A stretch of 64,000 bases of DNA from NCBI RefSeq assembly GCF_033568475.1, contig NC_133121.1, positions 129,054,375 to 129,118,374 on the forward strand, written 5' to 3'. The position numbers were made by a program, and so were the translations under genes. The stretch is from Henckelia pumila. Lineage: Eukaryota; Streptophyta; Magnoliopsida; Lamiales; Gesneriaceae. The notes beneath the pieces are model-generated. The model saw only the letters and a program-made list of their open reading frames with translations. It ran no database searches and was not told where the DNA came from. Positions 33,720 to 44,641 of this stretch are shown here, in pieces. Every line of letters starts with the position of its first letter. Position 1 is the first letter of the stretch.

Positions 33720-34226
33720 ATGAAGAGCTTCATAGAACTCAAGTTTTGGGTTGTGGCATGCCTCTTCATTGCTTTAAGTGCCACTAATGCAAGTGCTCAA
33801 GCCAGTGTAAACGCTACTGTAACCATTCCTAATCCTTTTTGCATTTTTCGGATTGTTAGGCCCTTATTATGCCCGTCGCCGCCTCCTCCACCATCTCCAC
33901 CTCCTCCTCCTTCACCGCCGCCGCCGCCACCATCACCCCCACCACCATCGCCCCCTCCCCCATCACCTCCACCTCCCCCATCCCCACCGCCACCACCTCC
34001 ATCTCCTCCGCCACCATCGCCTCCTCCACCATCACCCCCACCGCCACCGTCACCCCCTCCTCCGCCATCACCTCCACCTCCCCCACCCTCACCACCCCCC
34101 CACCACCCCACCTTGCAAACAGATCACCCTTCCTATCGGTATAATTTCATATTGCCCATGACCACCACCTCCACCAGCTCGTTAACCTCTCGACCAGGAT
34201 CATCCTCTACCATACACATTATGTAA
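33720..34226 (+). CDS. Short extensin-like Ser-Pro-rich cell-wall protein
   Basis: 168 codons. Residues 1-26 form a signal peptide (MKSFIELKFWVVACLFIALS, cleavage near NASA). A short region with two Cys follows (PNPFC...LLCP), then about 75 residues of SPPPP/SPPPPP repeats. Such repeats are hydroxylated and arabinosylated in the secretory pathway and end in the cell wall; the Tyr cross-link motifs of classical extensins are absent. I start at 33720 rather than upstream ATGs because the TATA box and the paralogue at 4605 agree. The last 40 residues are Ser/Thr-rich and do not match the paralogue. The +1 frame after a C7 run near 34106 gives PPCKQITLPIGIISYCP, which does match, so the C-terminus may be frameshifted. 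Expression is not shown. Confidence 0.75.
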   Translation: MKSFIELKFWVVACLFIALSATNASAQASVNATVTIPNPFCIFRIVRPLLCPSPPPPPSPPPPPSPPPPPPSPPPPSPPPPSPPPPPSPPPPPPSPPPPSPPPPSPPPPPSPPPPPSPPPPPPSPPPHHPTLQTDHPSYRYNFILPMTTTSTSSLTSRPGSSSTIHIM

Positions 34227-35635
34227 AATACCCTAAGAAATAATAAGATCAGTTCCCATGGCTTATATTATCCAAAGAAACTGCAGGCTAAATAAATAAA
34301 TAAATGTATAAGTTATCCAGACAGCTCTCGAGGATGCTACATATTTTGCAAGTGGAGATTTATAATAAATTTCAAATCTAAGTACTCTAGCTGGGTTTGA
34401 TATTTGCACTTGTATTATTTTACAAATATATATATAGTTAAATAAAGCCAAGGTCGATTTCATGGGAATCAATTTCTAATTATTACAGCTCATCATTTTA
34501 TTTTTCTTTATTTATATTTTTTTTTTGTATCCTGCATGCATGCATGCCTTAATTAGTCCGATCATATGAATCAAGAAACTTTAGATCACATAGCACCAAA
34601 TTAATTAATTAATGCTACAGAAACCTAAGCCAAAGATGAATACAAATTATAATTATATACAATAGCGAATATCATTAATTTAAACGACCCTGATTTTGAG
34701 AACCAATAAATATTAATCCCAATAAATTAAGAACCTGGAAACATCCGGTCAAGGTTATCCAGGAAACCTAGCTACGATGATCATGAGTTACATATATATT
34801 TTTTGACCAAATCAAGGTGGAAGACAAATTATAGGGTTGTGTGATTCGAATTTTTCTAAATTTTATATATAAATTTTAGGAAAAATAATTTTTTTGATTC
34901 ATTAACTTGTCCATGTTTTTGGTTTTGGTCCATTAACTTTTTGGTTTTGGTACACTAACTTGGCATGCATTTTCAGTGTTTTTTAATCCAACTGCATACG
35001 TGTCAACTTTTGATTGATCCAAAATGATGAGTTATTTTGCAAGTGGAGATTTATAAATTTCAAATCTAAGTACTACTCTAGCTAGGTTTGATATTTGCAC
35101 TTGTATTATTTTACAAATAGTTAAATAAGGTCAAGGTCGATTAATTCATGGGAATCAATTAATTATTACAGCTCATTTTATAATACACTCAATTTATTCT
35201 TCTCTATTTATATTTTTATCTTATGATACTGCATGCATGCATCGAGAAGGCATATGAACCAAGAAACTATGCTATTGAAACAAGCCAAAGATGAATACAA
35301 ATTATAATTATAGGCAAATATCATATTAAACGACCGCAATTAATTGAGATCCAAAAATTTAATCCCAATAAAGAACCTGGAAACGTCCAGTCAAGATTTT
35401 CCTAGTTACGATGACCAGTTACATATTTTCTGGCAAAATTCAGGAGTGAGAATGTTTATATATATATATATTGTTGTGTGTGCTGCATTTTGAACTCCAC
35501 ATGCATATCATATCATCTAGCTTGGGCCGATCAAGGAGGACGAAATGGGGTCAAGGTGGGAGACTAAAATTATAAGGGTTGTGTAATTAATTTGAATATT
35601 TTTTCTAAATTTTATTATTTTCGTTCAAGTATTTC
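34227..35635. repeat. Tandem duplication of the gene's 3' flank
   Basis: 34310-34860 and 35035-35615 are two copies of the same 3' flank: AAATTTCAAATCTAAGTACT, TTATTACAGCTCA, CCAAAGATGAATACAAATTA, AACCTGGAAAC. The first 170 bases also occur at 5085-5240. Between them (34890-35030) lies GGTTTTGGT-rich simple text. The second copy has no Pro-rich coding sequence in front. Confidence 0.75.
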
Positions 35636-36612
35636 TTCCTTGTTTTTATTCTCCACTGCAAAATCCAATAATTAAACAAAATTCTTTTAGAAAACCTTCA
35701 TAAAATTGGAAAAATTAGGATTTTTGCCATTAAGTAATTAAAATGGCATATTTTGGATTCTTTTATAACTTGTTAAATTTTATTTTAATTCAGTAACTTA
35801 AATTTTTCTTTTTTGTTAATTGGTCCTTTAGTTTTTCCACGAAATCACTAAATCCAACAAATATATATAATAAATTACTTATTTGAAATCGATTATCTCC
35901 TACGTACGGAGCTCGTCACGTTGCAATAATAAAGCCGATATTACATATATATATAAATCTAGCTACTTAAGCAAAACGAAAAACATTTTTTCCCTCTCAT
36001 TTTGAAATATTTTGGGGCATTCTAATTTATTTTTTTCTTTCTATTTTTTCTTATATGAATTTTAATGTGTGTAACATAAACTTTATTTGCATCATATGAG
36101 CTACATAAGAGAAAATCGGTGTCAAATAAACAAGTACTCGATGGGTTTAATGACTTCCAGTGAAGAAATAACAAAAGTTCATAATAAGTCAATTTATAGA
36201 ATTAAAATCCTAATTTTTCCAAAAAATTTGACTAAGATTTTATGAATATGTATCATTCATTCATGTAAATTTTTTGGTCAGATTATTTTTATTTTTATAT
36301 TTTGAAGTAAACATTTTTTAGTTTGATTTTGACTGAATAAATAAAGACCTACGCCAAACACCATTAGTTTGCTTTCGATTCATAAAATAATCATATACTA
36401 GTACCGAATTGCACGTGTTGTGTGCTTATGTAGTACGTTTTTCCGTATATGTGTTGTGTATTTGTACGGTTCGTTTTTGCGTTCGTGTACATTTTTTTTT
36501 AATAAATAATTGTAGATAATAAAAAAATATTAAATAATTGTTAAAAATTAAAAACAAATTAAGAGGCCGCACCAACATACTAACTTAGTGTGGCCTCACA
36601 CTTAATATAATA
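35636..36612. other. AT-rich spacer
   Basis: No gene, repeat or RNA recognised. Confidence 0.6.
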
Positions 36613-36642
36613 CTAGCAACCGTGGCACACGCATTACGTGTG
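36613..36642 (-). mobile_element. Helitron-like 3' terminus
   Basis: On the minus strand a 6-bp stem hairpin CACACG-TAATG-CGTGTG (36642-36626) is followed by nine bases, then CTAG (36616-36613), and the next base is T. This is the Helitron 3' layout (hairpin, short spacer, CTRR, T target). The element would extend to the right. I could not fix its 5' TC end; candidates with TCTCTACT on the minus strand near 37707 and 37885 lack the preceding A. Confidence 0.5.
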
Positions 36643-38406
36643 ACGAAAAAATGTGACAAACATGTTCTTTAATATATGTTCCCAAAATAAATTTAACGTA
36701 GATAAATAAGATAACTAAAATGTTTAAAACACATATATACACATGATCATATACCTTTTTTAAAAAGCGTTGAACTGAAAAAAGTTGAAACACAATCTTA
36801 ATATATACATCACGGTATAAACAATTTTTTATTTATACTTTAAAGAAATTCCTGCATTTCAATTTTTGAAATTAAAATACCGAAAGTAACGATCGATTTT
36901 TATGCTAATAAAATAGTAAGAGATAGTAAAAAATATAAATTGAACTTCTACATTTTTAAAATGAAATTTAAATTTAAAAGCAAAAAATAAATAAATAATC
37001 CAACCTACTGATGTAGATGATCACAACGAAAATTGAAGACCTACTACCGAATTTGATCTTCAACAATGTAGTCAATTAATATTGTATGGAAAAAAAAAAA
37101 GTTATCTATTATGAAATTCAAATATAAGTCAAACACCATGTAGCAGGAAAAATCAAGAAGATATTAAAATTCTACGAAAATAAATTTGATATCAAACCTG
37201 TATTTTTTTCATATTTATGTAACAATATTATTTAGAATGAAATGATTGCCATTATCTTAAAAGAATAACAAATATGTAAAATAAATTAACCTAAAATTAT
37301 ATTTAGAATATAACGATTGCCATTAACTTAAAGAATAACAAATATGTAAATTAAATAAAACTAAAATTATAAATTATAATATTTAAAGAGTAAATTAAAA
37401 ATAAAATTTTAAAAAATATGCAATAGATCTGAAGTAACATTTTTATATTTGTGAAAATATGGTATTGTTATAACAAAAATTTTAGATTATTCCTATAATA
37501 GTAAGTTCTATACTTTTTTTTTTTTTTGACAAAAGTAAGTTCTATACTTTGCACACACAAAAAAATTGCTGAAAAATACCGAAGAACCATATTATTAAAA
37601 AAAATCATAGAAATGAAAAAGGCATTAAAGCAATCCATTTAGCAATAATTTAAACTTGATTTCCAAAAATTGTGGATAAAAAGTATGACCAAGTCCTCCA
37701 AAGCATTGAAGTAGAGAAGACCCAAAGGCAATGGCAAAGGCATTAAACCATAAAAATGGAACAAAAAAATAAGTAGAATGGAAGGACTTCCATATTCTAA
37801 TCATTATATTTGAAGGCCTAATTTCGTCAATGCTTGAAACAGAGACTCCACGATGTCTTTTAAAATACAATGACAATGAAATTCTTTCGAGTAGAGAAGA
37901 GATTCATATTATAAGACGATCAAACTATCAAAAAAGATTAATGGTGATTTTAAAAAATAAATATAGATACTTTTGTCCCAAAAATAAAAAAAAATGATCC
38001 ATATTGCATTACGATCAATCAATGAAGAGACATGGATAACTATTTGTATGATGTAAAGATAGATAATTGTTGCTCTGTGAACAGAGGTAACGATAAATTA
38101 TTATAAATCCTATATAATGTGATAAATTATCAAAGAAAACAAACTGATACAAAACTAGAAACAATAAATATAAAATTTATCTCAGACATATTATCGAGCA
38201 TGTTGTAAGCATAATATATCTAGTTCGTCACATAATATAACAGAATCAAGCTTACTGAATAGGAAAACCGGATCGGAGGTTGGTTTCGACAAAGAAAATT
38301 GAGGTCCAAGGCTCTTGCTCTGATACGACAAGAAATGAAGAGGGCGGCGGAGGCAAATTCCAAAAGTTTGAATAATAATAATGTTTAATGGTAAAAAAAA
38401 AATAGC
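36643..38406. other. AT-rich stretch, possibly the Helitron body
   Basis: No coding region recognised; the short frames are unsupported. Confidence 0.5.
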
Positions 38407-38411
38407 ACAAT

Positions 38412-38697
38412 TGTTGTGAAAAAGTAAAAATTTACGGTAAAAAGTAAATACTCCAAAACTCAAAATATATCAAACTCTACACTTTATAATATTTTTCTCT
38501 CAACTCAATTGTGTATTTTTCATCACAAATGAAGACCTATTTATAGATTCACATTTGAGATTAGTCCAAAAATTAATACATCATTATCTACATCATCACA
38601 CACTAATTTTCCACATTTTACAACTCAATATTCAACATTCAACATTCAATATTCAATATTCAACATAATAATAATAATAATAATATATTTTTCAACA
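38412..38697 (-). repeat. 3' LTR of the copia element
   Basis: TGTTGAAAAA...TTTTTCACAACA on the minus strand. It ends in a stretch of ATTCAACATTCAAT-type repeats and (TAA)n. The polypurine tract ACAAGGGGGAG (38698-38708) adjoins. Confidence 0.92.
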
Positions 38698-38835
38698 CTC
38701 CCCCTTGTGATGATGATCGTGATATGATGACTGTCTTCATTACGTGTTTTATACTGCCTCGTTAAAAACCTTACTAGGAAAAACCCAGTGGGATAAAAAT
38801 CATAGTAAGGAAAAAAGAGTGCAGCCACGTAAACT
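38698..38835 (-). repeat. 3' untranslated module with the CTCGTTAAAA repeat (one copy)
   Basis: Plus-strand text CTGCCTCGTTAAAAACC...GGAAAAACCCAGTGGG...AAGGAAAAAAGAGTGCAG at 38755-38823. Three tandem diverged copies of this module sit at the same place in the element at 56092-60591. Confidence 0.75.
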
Positions 38836-38862
38836 CCCCCTCATGTTAACATGAGTGATTCT

Positions 38863-39711
38863 TCACATATTCCGTAGATTGCGCATCTCAATGTTATATA
38901 TATGCTTTCTGAATATTGACGTAGGAAGCGCCTTTGTGAAGAGATCTGATGAATTCTCACTTGATTGAATGTAACAGATATCAATATTTTTATTCTTCTC
39001 AAGCTCTTGAGTGTAGGCAAAGAACTTTGGGGGGATATGTTTTGTTCTGTCACTTTTGATGTATCCTTCTTTCATTTGAGCAATACATGCAACATTATCA
39101 TCATACAACGTCACAGGCTTCTTGTCTACTGATAATCCACAAGAATTTTGGATATGTTGTGTCATTGATTTTAGCCAAACACATTCACGGCTTGCTTCAT
39201 GTAGCGCAATAATCTCAGCGTGATTTGATGAAGTTGTTACGAGTGTTTGCTTCTGTGAACGCCAAGAAATCGCGATGCCTCCACGAGTAAATACATATCC
39301 AGTTTGGGAACGTGCCTTATGTGGATCAGATAAATATCCAGCATCAGCATAACCAATGATACTTTGATTGGTATCTTTTGAGTACAAAAGTCTCAAATCT
39401 ATCGTTCCTCGTAGATAACGGAATATATGTTTAATTCTGTTCCAGTGCCTCTTTGTTGGATATGAACTGAATCTTGCCAATAAATTTACAGCAAAAGATA
39501 TATCAGGTCTAGTGCAATTTGCAAGATACATAAGGGCACCAATGGCACTTAGATTCAGGACCAAGAATAACTTCATCACCTTCACATGGACGAAATGGAT
39601 CTTTTTCTATGTTTAATTATCTTACAACCATTGGAGTACTTAATGGATTTGATTTATCCATATTAAAACGTTTAAGGACCTTTTCTGTATAATTTGTCTG
39701 GTGAACAAAAA
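38863..39711 (-). pseudogene. Copia RNase H
   Basis: Minus-strand frame with IGALMYLANCTRPDI, HWNRIKHIFRYLRGT, GYADAGYLSDPHKARSQTGY, TTSSNHAEIIALHEASRE and the tail IRSSENSSDLFTKALP-like text (here YIQSSENSSDLFTKALP). The acidic residues of RNase H are present. A shift or stop near 39590 separates it from the reverse transcriptase. Confidence 0.9.
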
Positions 39712-39712
39712 T

Positions 39713-40312
39713 TCAACATTTTTTTTGTTCAATTTGAAAACCGAGGTAATACTTGGTTTTCCCAAGATCCTTCATTTCGAATTCTTCTTTCAAGTACATC
39801 ATAACTTCTTGAATTTCCTTATTCGTTCCAATGATGTTTAAATCATCAACATATACAGCAATAATTACACATCCGGATGTTGTTTTCTTGATGAAAACAC
39901 AAGGGCATATAAGATCATTTACATATCTCTTTTTCATCAAGTGCTCACTTAGCCGATTATACCACATTCGGCCGGATTGCTTCAACCCATATAATGATCT
40001 TTGCAATTTCACATAATAAAATTCTTTGGGTTTTGAACTTTGTGCTTCAGGCATCTTAAATCCTTCAGGGATTTTCATGTATATATCACTATCAAGTGAT
40101 CCTTATAAGTAAGCTGTAACAACATCCATAAGACACATTTCCAAATTTTCAGATACTGCCAAACTAATCAAATATCGAAACGTAATTGCATCCATAACAG
40201 GATAATACGTTTCTTCATAATCAATTCCAGGCCTTTGAGAAAAACCTTGTGCAACAAGTCTAGCTTTATATCTGACTATTTCATTTTTTTCATTTTGCTT
40301 TCGAATAAAAAC
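39713..40312 (-). pseudogene. Copia reverse transcriptase
   Basis: Minus strand. 40312-40080 encodes RYKARLVAQGFSQRPGIDYEE and the DVVTAYL block with a stop inside (LYG-type DVxTAFLxG). 40078-39713 continues KIPEGFKMP, LQRSLYGLKQSGRMWYNRL and the catalytic VYVDDLNIIG with both aspartates. Several stops make it inactive. Confidence 0.92.
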
Positions 40313-41137
40313 TCATTTGTATCTAATAGGTTTCACACTTTCAGGTGTGAGGACTATAGGTCCAAAAACATTACGTTTATTTAGCGAATCCAATTCAACC
40401 TGGATGGCATCTTTCCATTTGGCCCAATCATGACGAGTTTTACATTCACCAAAAGATTTTGGTTCATGATCCTCATTTTCATTTATGATGTCACAAGCCA
40501 CATTATAAGAAAATATCTCGTCAATATCTTTTATGTCTTTTCGGTTCCATTTTTTTCCAGTATTAATATAATTGATAGAGATTTCACGATTCTCGTCAGT
40601 TTGTGATTCTGACAGAACATTTTCATCATCAAGTGTTTCTTCTGGAACACCATTTTCTATTTTATGATCATCGTGTTTCTCTATGCCTTTTCTTTTCTGA
40701 AGATTTTTATCCTTGGAACCGATTGATCTTCCACGCTTCAAGAGTTTTATGACATCATGAGTGTATTCAATTTGTTTCTTTGGAATTTCAATTCGAGCAG
40801 GGGCATTTACAGCATGTATATATGATTTTGTTACCCCTTTTGTATCTGCAAATGCATCTGGCATTTGATTTGCAATTATTTGCAAATGCACAATTTGCTG
40901 TACATCTTTCTCACATGGTTTGGTCCTTGGATCCAAATGTAACAATGATGGTACATACCATGTGATTTCTTTTTCGATGTGTTTCTTTTCTCCCCCTAAC
41001 ATTGGAAAGATTTCTTCATTAAAATGACAATCAGCAAAACGTGCTGTAAACACATCGCTTGTCTGAGGCTCAAGATATCGAATGATTGATGAGCTATCAT
41101 AACCGATATAAATATCGATTTTTCTTTGAGGACCCAT
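40313..41137 (-). pseudogene. Copia integrase-RT linker
   Basis: 274-codon open frame: IYIGYDSSSIIRYLEP, a region of FADCHFNEEIFP, a charged linker, and the start of the RT domain with GECKTRHDWAKWKDAIQVEL. This is the longest intact stretch in the element. Confidence 0.88.
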
Positions 41138-41140
41138 TTT

Positions 41141-41866
41141 TTATCGTTGAGTTGGTGCAATAGGAACATACACCATACATCCAAAAATTTTCAGATGAAA
41201 AATATTTGGTTCTTTACCAAATGCAAGCTGCAATTGGGAGAATTTATTATATGCACTTGGTCTGATGCGAATTAATGCTGCAGCATGTAAAATTGCATGT
41301 TCCCATATAGAAATAGAGAGTTTTGTTCTCATAATCATTGGTCTAGCAATCAGCTGTAGACGTTTAATCAATGATTCAGCCAATCCATTCTGTGTATGAA
41401 CATGAGCAACAGGATGTTCAACAGTAATTTCCATTGACATACAATAGTCATTGAAAGTTTGGGAAGTAAATTTTCCAGCATTATCAAGTCTTATTTTCTT
41501 GATTGTATAATCGGGAAATTGATTCCGCAATTTTATTATTTGAGTCATTAATCTTGCAAATGACACATTCCGAGTTGACAATAAGCATACATGTGACCAT
41601 CTGCTGGAGGCATCGATCAATACCATAAAATATCGAAATGGTCCACATGGTGGATGAATTGGCCCACAAATATCACTCTGAATACGTTCAAGAAATATGG
41701 GTTATTCTGTTTGGATTTTAGCTGGCGATGGTCTTATAATAGGTTTTTCAAGAGAACATGCTTTACATTGAAACTTGTTATTCTGAAAGATCTTCTGGTC
41801 TTTCAATGGATGACCATGTGTATTGTTAATAATTCTTCGCATCATTATTGAACCAGGATGTCCCAA
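41141..41866 (-). pseudogene. Copia integrase core
   Basis: Minus strand. The HHCC zinc site (HDRLGHPG...CKACSLEK) lies at 41866-41740 and is followed by a stop. The core has VLIDASSRWSHV, RLDNAGKFTSQTFNDYC (D) and the E block, here VHTQNGLAESLIKRL. In VLIDASSR the conserved VDD-type aspartate context is altered. Not functional. Confidence 0.88.
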
Positions 41867-42400
41867 TCAATCATGGCAATTGGTTAATATTGAAAAACTA
41901 TTAACCACCATATTTGATTCGATTGGCCTTATATGTGTATAATGCAATCCAGTAGGGAGCATTGATAATTTTTCAACCACATATTTTTTTCCTGATTTAT
42001 ATGTGGTAAGACACATATATTTCTGATTTCCATCAGTTATTGTCTCGGTATCATATCCATGAGAATATATGTCATTAAAACTCAACAAATTTCTTTTTGA
42101 TTCTGGTGAATATAAAGCATCATTTATCAAAAAATTTGTACCATTAGGTAACAAAAAATGTGTTTTTCCACAATATTTAATCAAGTCTACAGGACCTGAT
42201 ATTGTATTCACCATTGTTTTTGTTGGTTTTATTTCCAAGAAATATCTTTCATCTCGCAGAATAGTGTGCGTTGTACCACTATCCGGTATGCAAATTTCCA
42301 TGATATTATTTTCATGTTTGCTCATAGCATTTTCCATATCAAACTTCACAAAAATGCAATAAAGAAAAATTAAGTACAATACAAATGCAAAATATAACAT
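41867..42400 (-). pseudogene. Copia protease and pre-integrase segment
   Basis: Minus strand, with CIPDSGTTHTILRDERYF. The DSG triad of the aspartic protease is intact. NGTNFLINDALYSPESKRNLLSF follows. The frame opens with a hydrophobic stretch (MLYFAFVLYLIFLYCIF) that is not part of the family. Confidence 0.88.
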
Positions 42401-42462
42401 GTTTTATAATACAAAAATGCATGAAAAATACAAATTTGTTATAATCTAGTCCCACCAATCTT

Positions 42463-43503
42463 TTAATCAATGTCTTCGAAATCATTCAAAAAATATGCAG
42501 CATTGAAACTAGTTGAACCAATTAAATGGTTACTGTTTTTAACAAAATTGGTCTTTTTTCCTTTCCCCTTTGTCGATTCTTTATAGAGCTTACATAGGTT
42601 CTCAGGGGTTCGACAAATATGTGACCAATGTCCTGGAGTGCCACATCTATAACAAACACTCTCAAGTCTTTTTGAGTGATTTTCATTTTCACTCGGGTTT
42701 TCATGTTGTCTTTTTGGTAGGTGGTTCGTGACGTTCTTTTGAGATGAGTTATTGAAAAAACTATCTCGATTATTTTCATATCCACGGTTGCGACCACGAC
42801 CGCGATCATTTTTGCGTCCACGTCCACGCCCACGTCCTCGACCTCGTCCACGACCAAAATCTGGTCTATGCCTTTGATTTTGGTTTTTATTTTTAATTAC
42901 GACATTTGCTTCTGGAAATTCCGTTGATCCAGTGGGTCGGGATTGATGATTTCTTACTAACAATTCGTTGTTCTTTTTTGCCACAAGAAGACATGCGATG
43001 AGTTCAGAATATCTCAAAAATCCACGCACTCTATATTGTTTCTGTAGAGTTATATTTGATGCGTGAAAAGTGAAAAATATTTTCTCAAGCATTTCCATCT
43101 CTGTGACTTCAAGTCCACAGAATTTCAATTAAGAGACTATTCGATACATCGCAGAATTATAATCACTGACTTTTTTAAAGTCTTGGAATCTCAACATATT
43201 CTATTCATCACGGGCGGTCGGAAGTATCACTTCCCTTATATGCTCAAATCTTTCTTTCAAGCCTTTCCATAAAATCATTGGGTCTTTTTCTGTGAGATAC
43301 TCACATGTCAACCCTTCATCAAGATGTCGGCGTAAGAAAATCATAGCTTTTGCTTTATCTTGTGAGGTTGATATATTATTTTCTTTGATTGTTTCACTTA
43401 GACCCAATGACTCAAGATGCATCTTAACATCAAGAGTCCATGGCATATAATTTTTTCCAGTGATATCGAGTGCAACGAATTCAAGCTTTGCCAAGTTTGA
43501 CAT
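42463..43503 (-). pseudogene. Copia gag
   Basis: ATG at 43503 (MSNLAKLEFVALDITGKNY), capsid segment with LDEGLTCEYLTEKDP, stops at 43201-43203 and near 43130. It then continues through a basic RGRGRGR region (42780-42850) and the CCHC zinc knuckle CYRCGTPGHWSHIC at 42610-42655, ending near 42463. Gag packages the element RNA. Confidence 0.9.
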
Positions 43504-43916
43504 GGTGGTACTAGAAAAATAACAATGCATTTTATTAGTTAATTTCTATTAGTATGATAATACAAAATAATGGAAGGACGAAAATTACAAATGTGCGTAT
43601 ATAAATAGATAAAAAAATCTGTGGTGGAAAATCGCCGGTGAGTACAAAACTCGTGAGCATGATGATCATAGTCGTTATGAAAAATAGCCTTAGAAAGGTC
43701 AAAAACTTCATCTTCTTCTTTTTCGAAAAAAACCGAGGAGAAATTATTTTGAGAGAAAGAGTGAATTTGGTGTGATTGAAAATGAGTTTGAGTGAACATA
43801 TTTATAGGGCAAAAACTAGCCGTTTGTGACCGTTGGGGGTAAGGAAAAAAAATCGAGTATGTGTTGAATAAAAATTTTTGATAATGATGCAATGCATATA
43901 ATGATAATCATAATTA

Positions 43917-44110
43917 AATAATTATGTATATCATATCACATTATTATAAGGTCGGTGTCGTAGACAGCCTTTTATATAATATTGTGAAATTATAATAATA
44001 TAGTTAGTATAAAGTCAGGTATAGTATATCATATCACATTATTATAATATCGGTGTCATAGACAGCCTTTTATATAATAATATGAAATTATACAAATATG
44101 ATTATATTGT
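43917..44110. repeat. Tandem repeat in the copia leader
   Basis: Two copies about 103 bases apart, each with GTATATCATATCACATTATT, CGGTGTC(G/A)TAGACAGCC and TTTTATATAATA, lie between the 5' LTR and gag. They could be a packaging or promoter duplication; the function is unknown. Confidence 0.8.
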
Positions 44111-44335
44111 TTAAAAACCTTAAAGGCTTTTATACTTGTCGTATCCCTTACCAGAAGTGTGGGATGTCGTCTTAACATCCTCCCAGGATTTATAACAAGT
44201 TTTTGAAATTCATAACATGATATTATACCACAATAAAAATATATAAACAGTAAAAATGAATATTCTTACTTGTTGATTATTTTTGACTTCTTCTTGTATT
44301 TTGGAGCATCAAAAATTATAGAGAACCTTCGAGAT

Positions 44336-44350
44336 ATCGTGCTGATAACG
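44336..44350 (-). other. Copia primer-binding region
   Basis: The minus strand reads CG then TTATCAGCACGA directly after the LTR end at 44351, the text usual for Tork-like copia elements. Confidence 0.75.
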
Positions 44351-44636
44351 TGTTGTGAAAAAATAAAAATTTACGGTAAAAATTAAATACTCCAAAACTC
44401 AAAATATATCAAACTTTACACTTTATAATATTTTTCTCTCAACTCAATTGTGTATTTTTCATCACAAATGAAGACCTATTTATAGATTCACATTTGACAT
44501 TAGTTCAAAAATTAATACATCATTATCTACATCATCACACACTAATTTTTCACATTTTACAACTCAATATTCAACATTCAACATTCAATATTCAATATTC
44601 AATATAATAATAATAATAATAATATATTTTTCAACA
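44351..44636 (-). repeat. 5' LTR of the copia element
   Basis: 286 bases, nearly identical to 38412-38697 and followed by the ACAAT duplication at 44637-44641. Confidence 0.92.
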
Positions 44637-44641
44637 ACAAT

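Larger units (their letters stand above)
38412..44636 (-). mobile_element. Complete Ty1/copia retrotransposon, decayed coding
   Basis: 6,225 bases with 286-base direct LTRs, a perfect 5-bp target duplication ACAAT (38407-38411, 44637-44641), primer-binding text next to the right LTR and a polypurine tract next to the left LTR. Minus-strand order gag, protease, integrase, reverse transcriptase, RNase H, which is copia order. The LTRs differ at roughly eight sites by eye, yet the coding region has many stops and shifts. Confidence 0.95.

Noticed and set aside
33797..34111. Glycine-rich open frame on the minus strand
   Set aside because: Shadow of the SPPPP repeats at 33720-34226.
38317..38326. 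GTATCAGAGC-like primer-binding text on the minus strand
   Set aside because: Only 10 of 12 bases and no LTR end beside it; probably chance or a very old relic.
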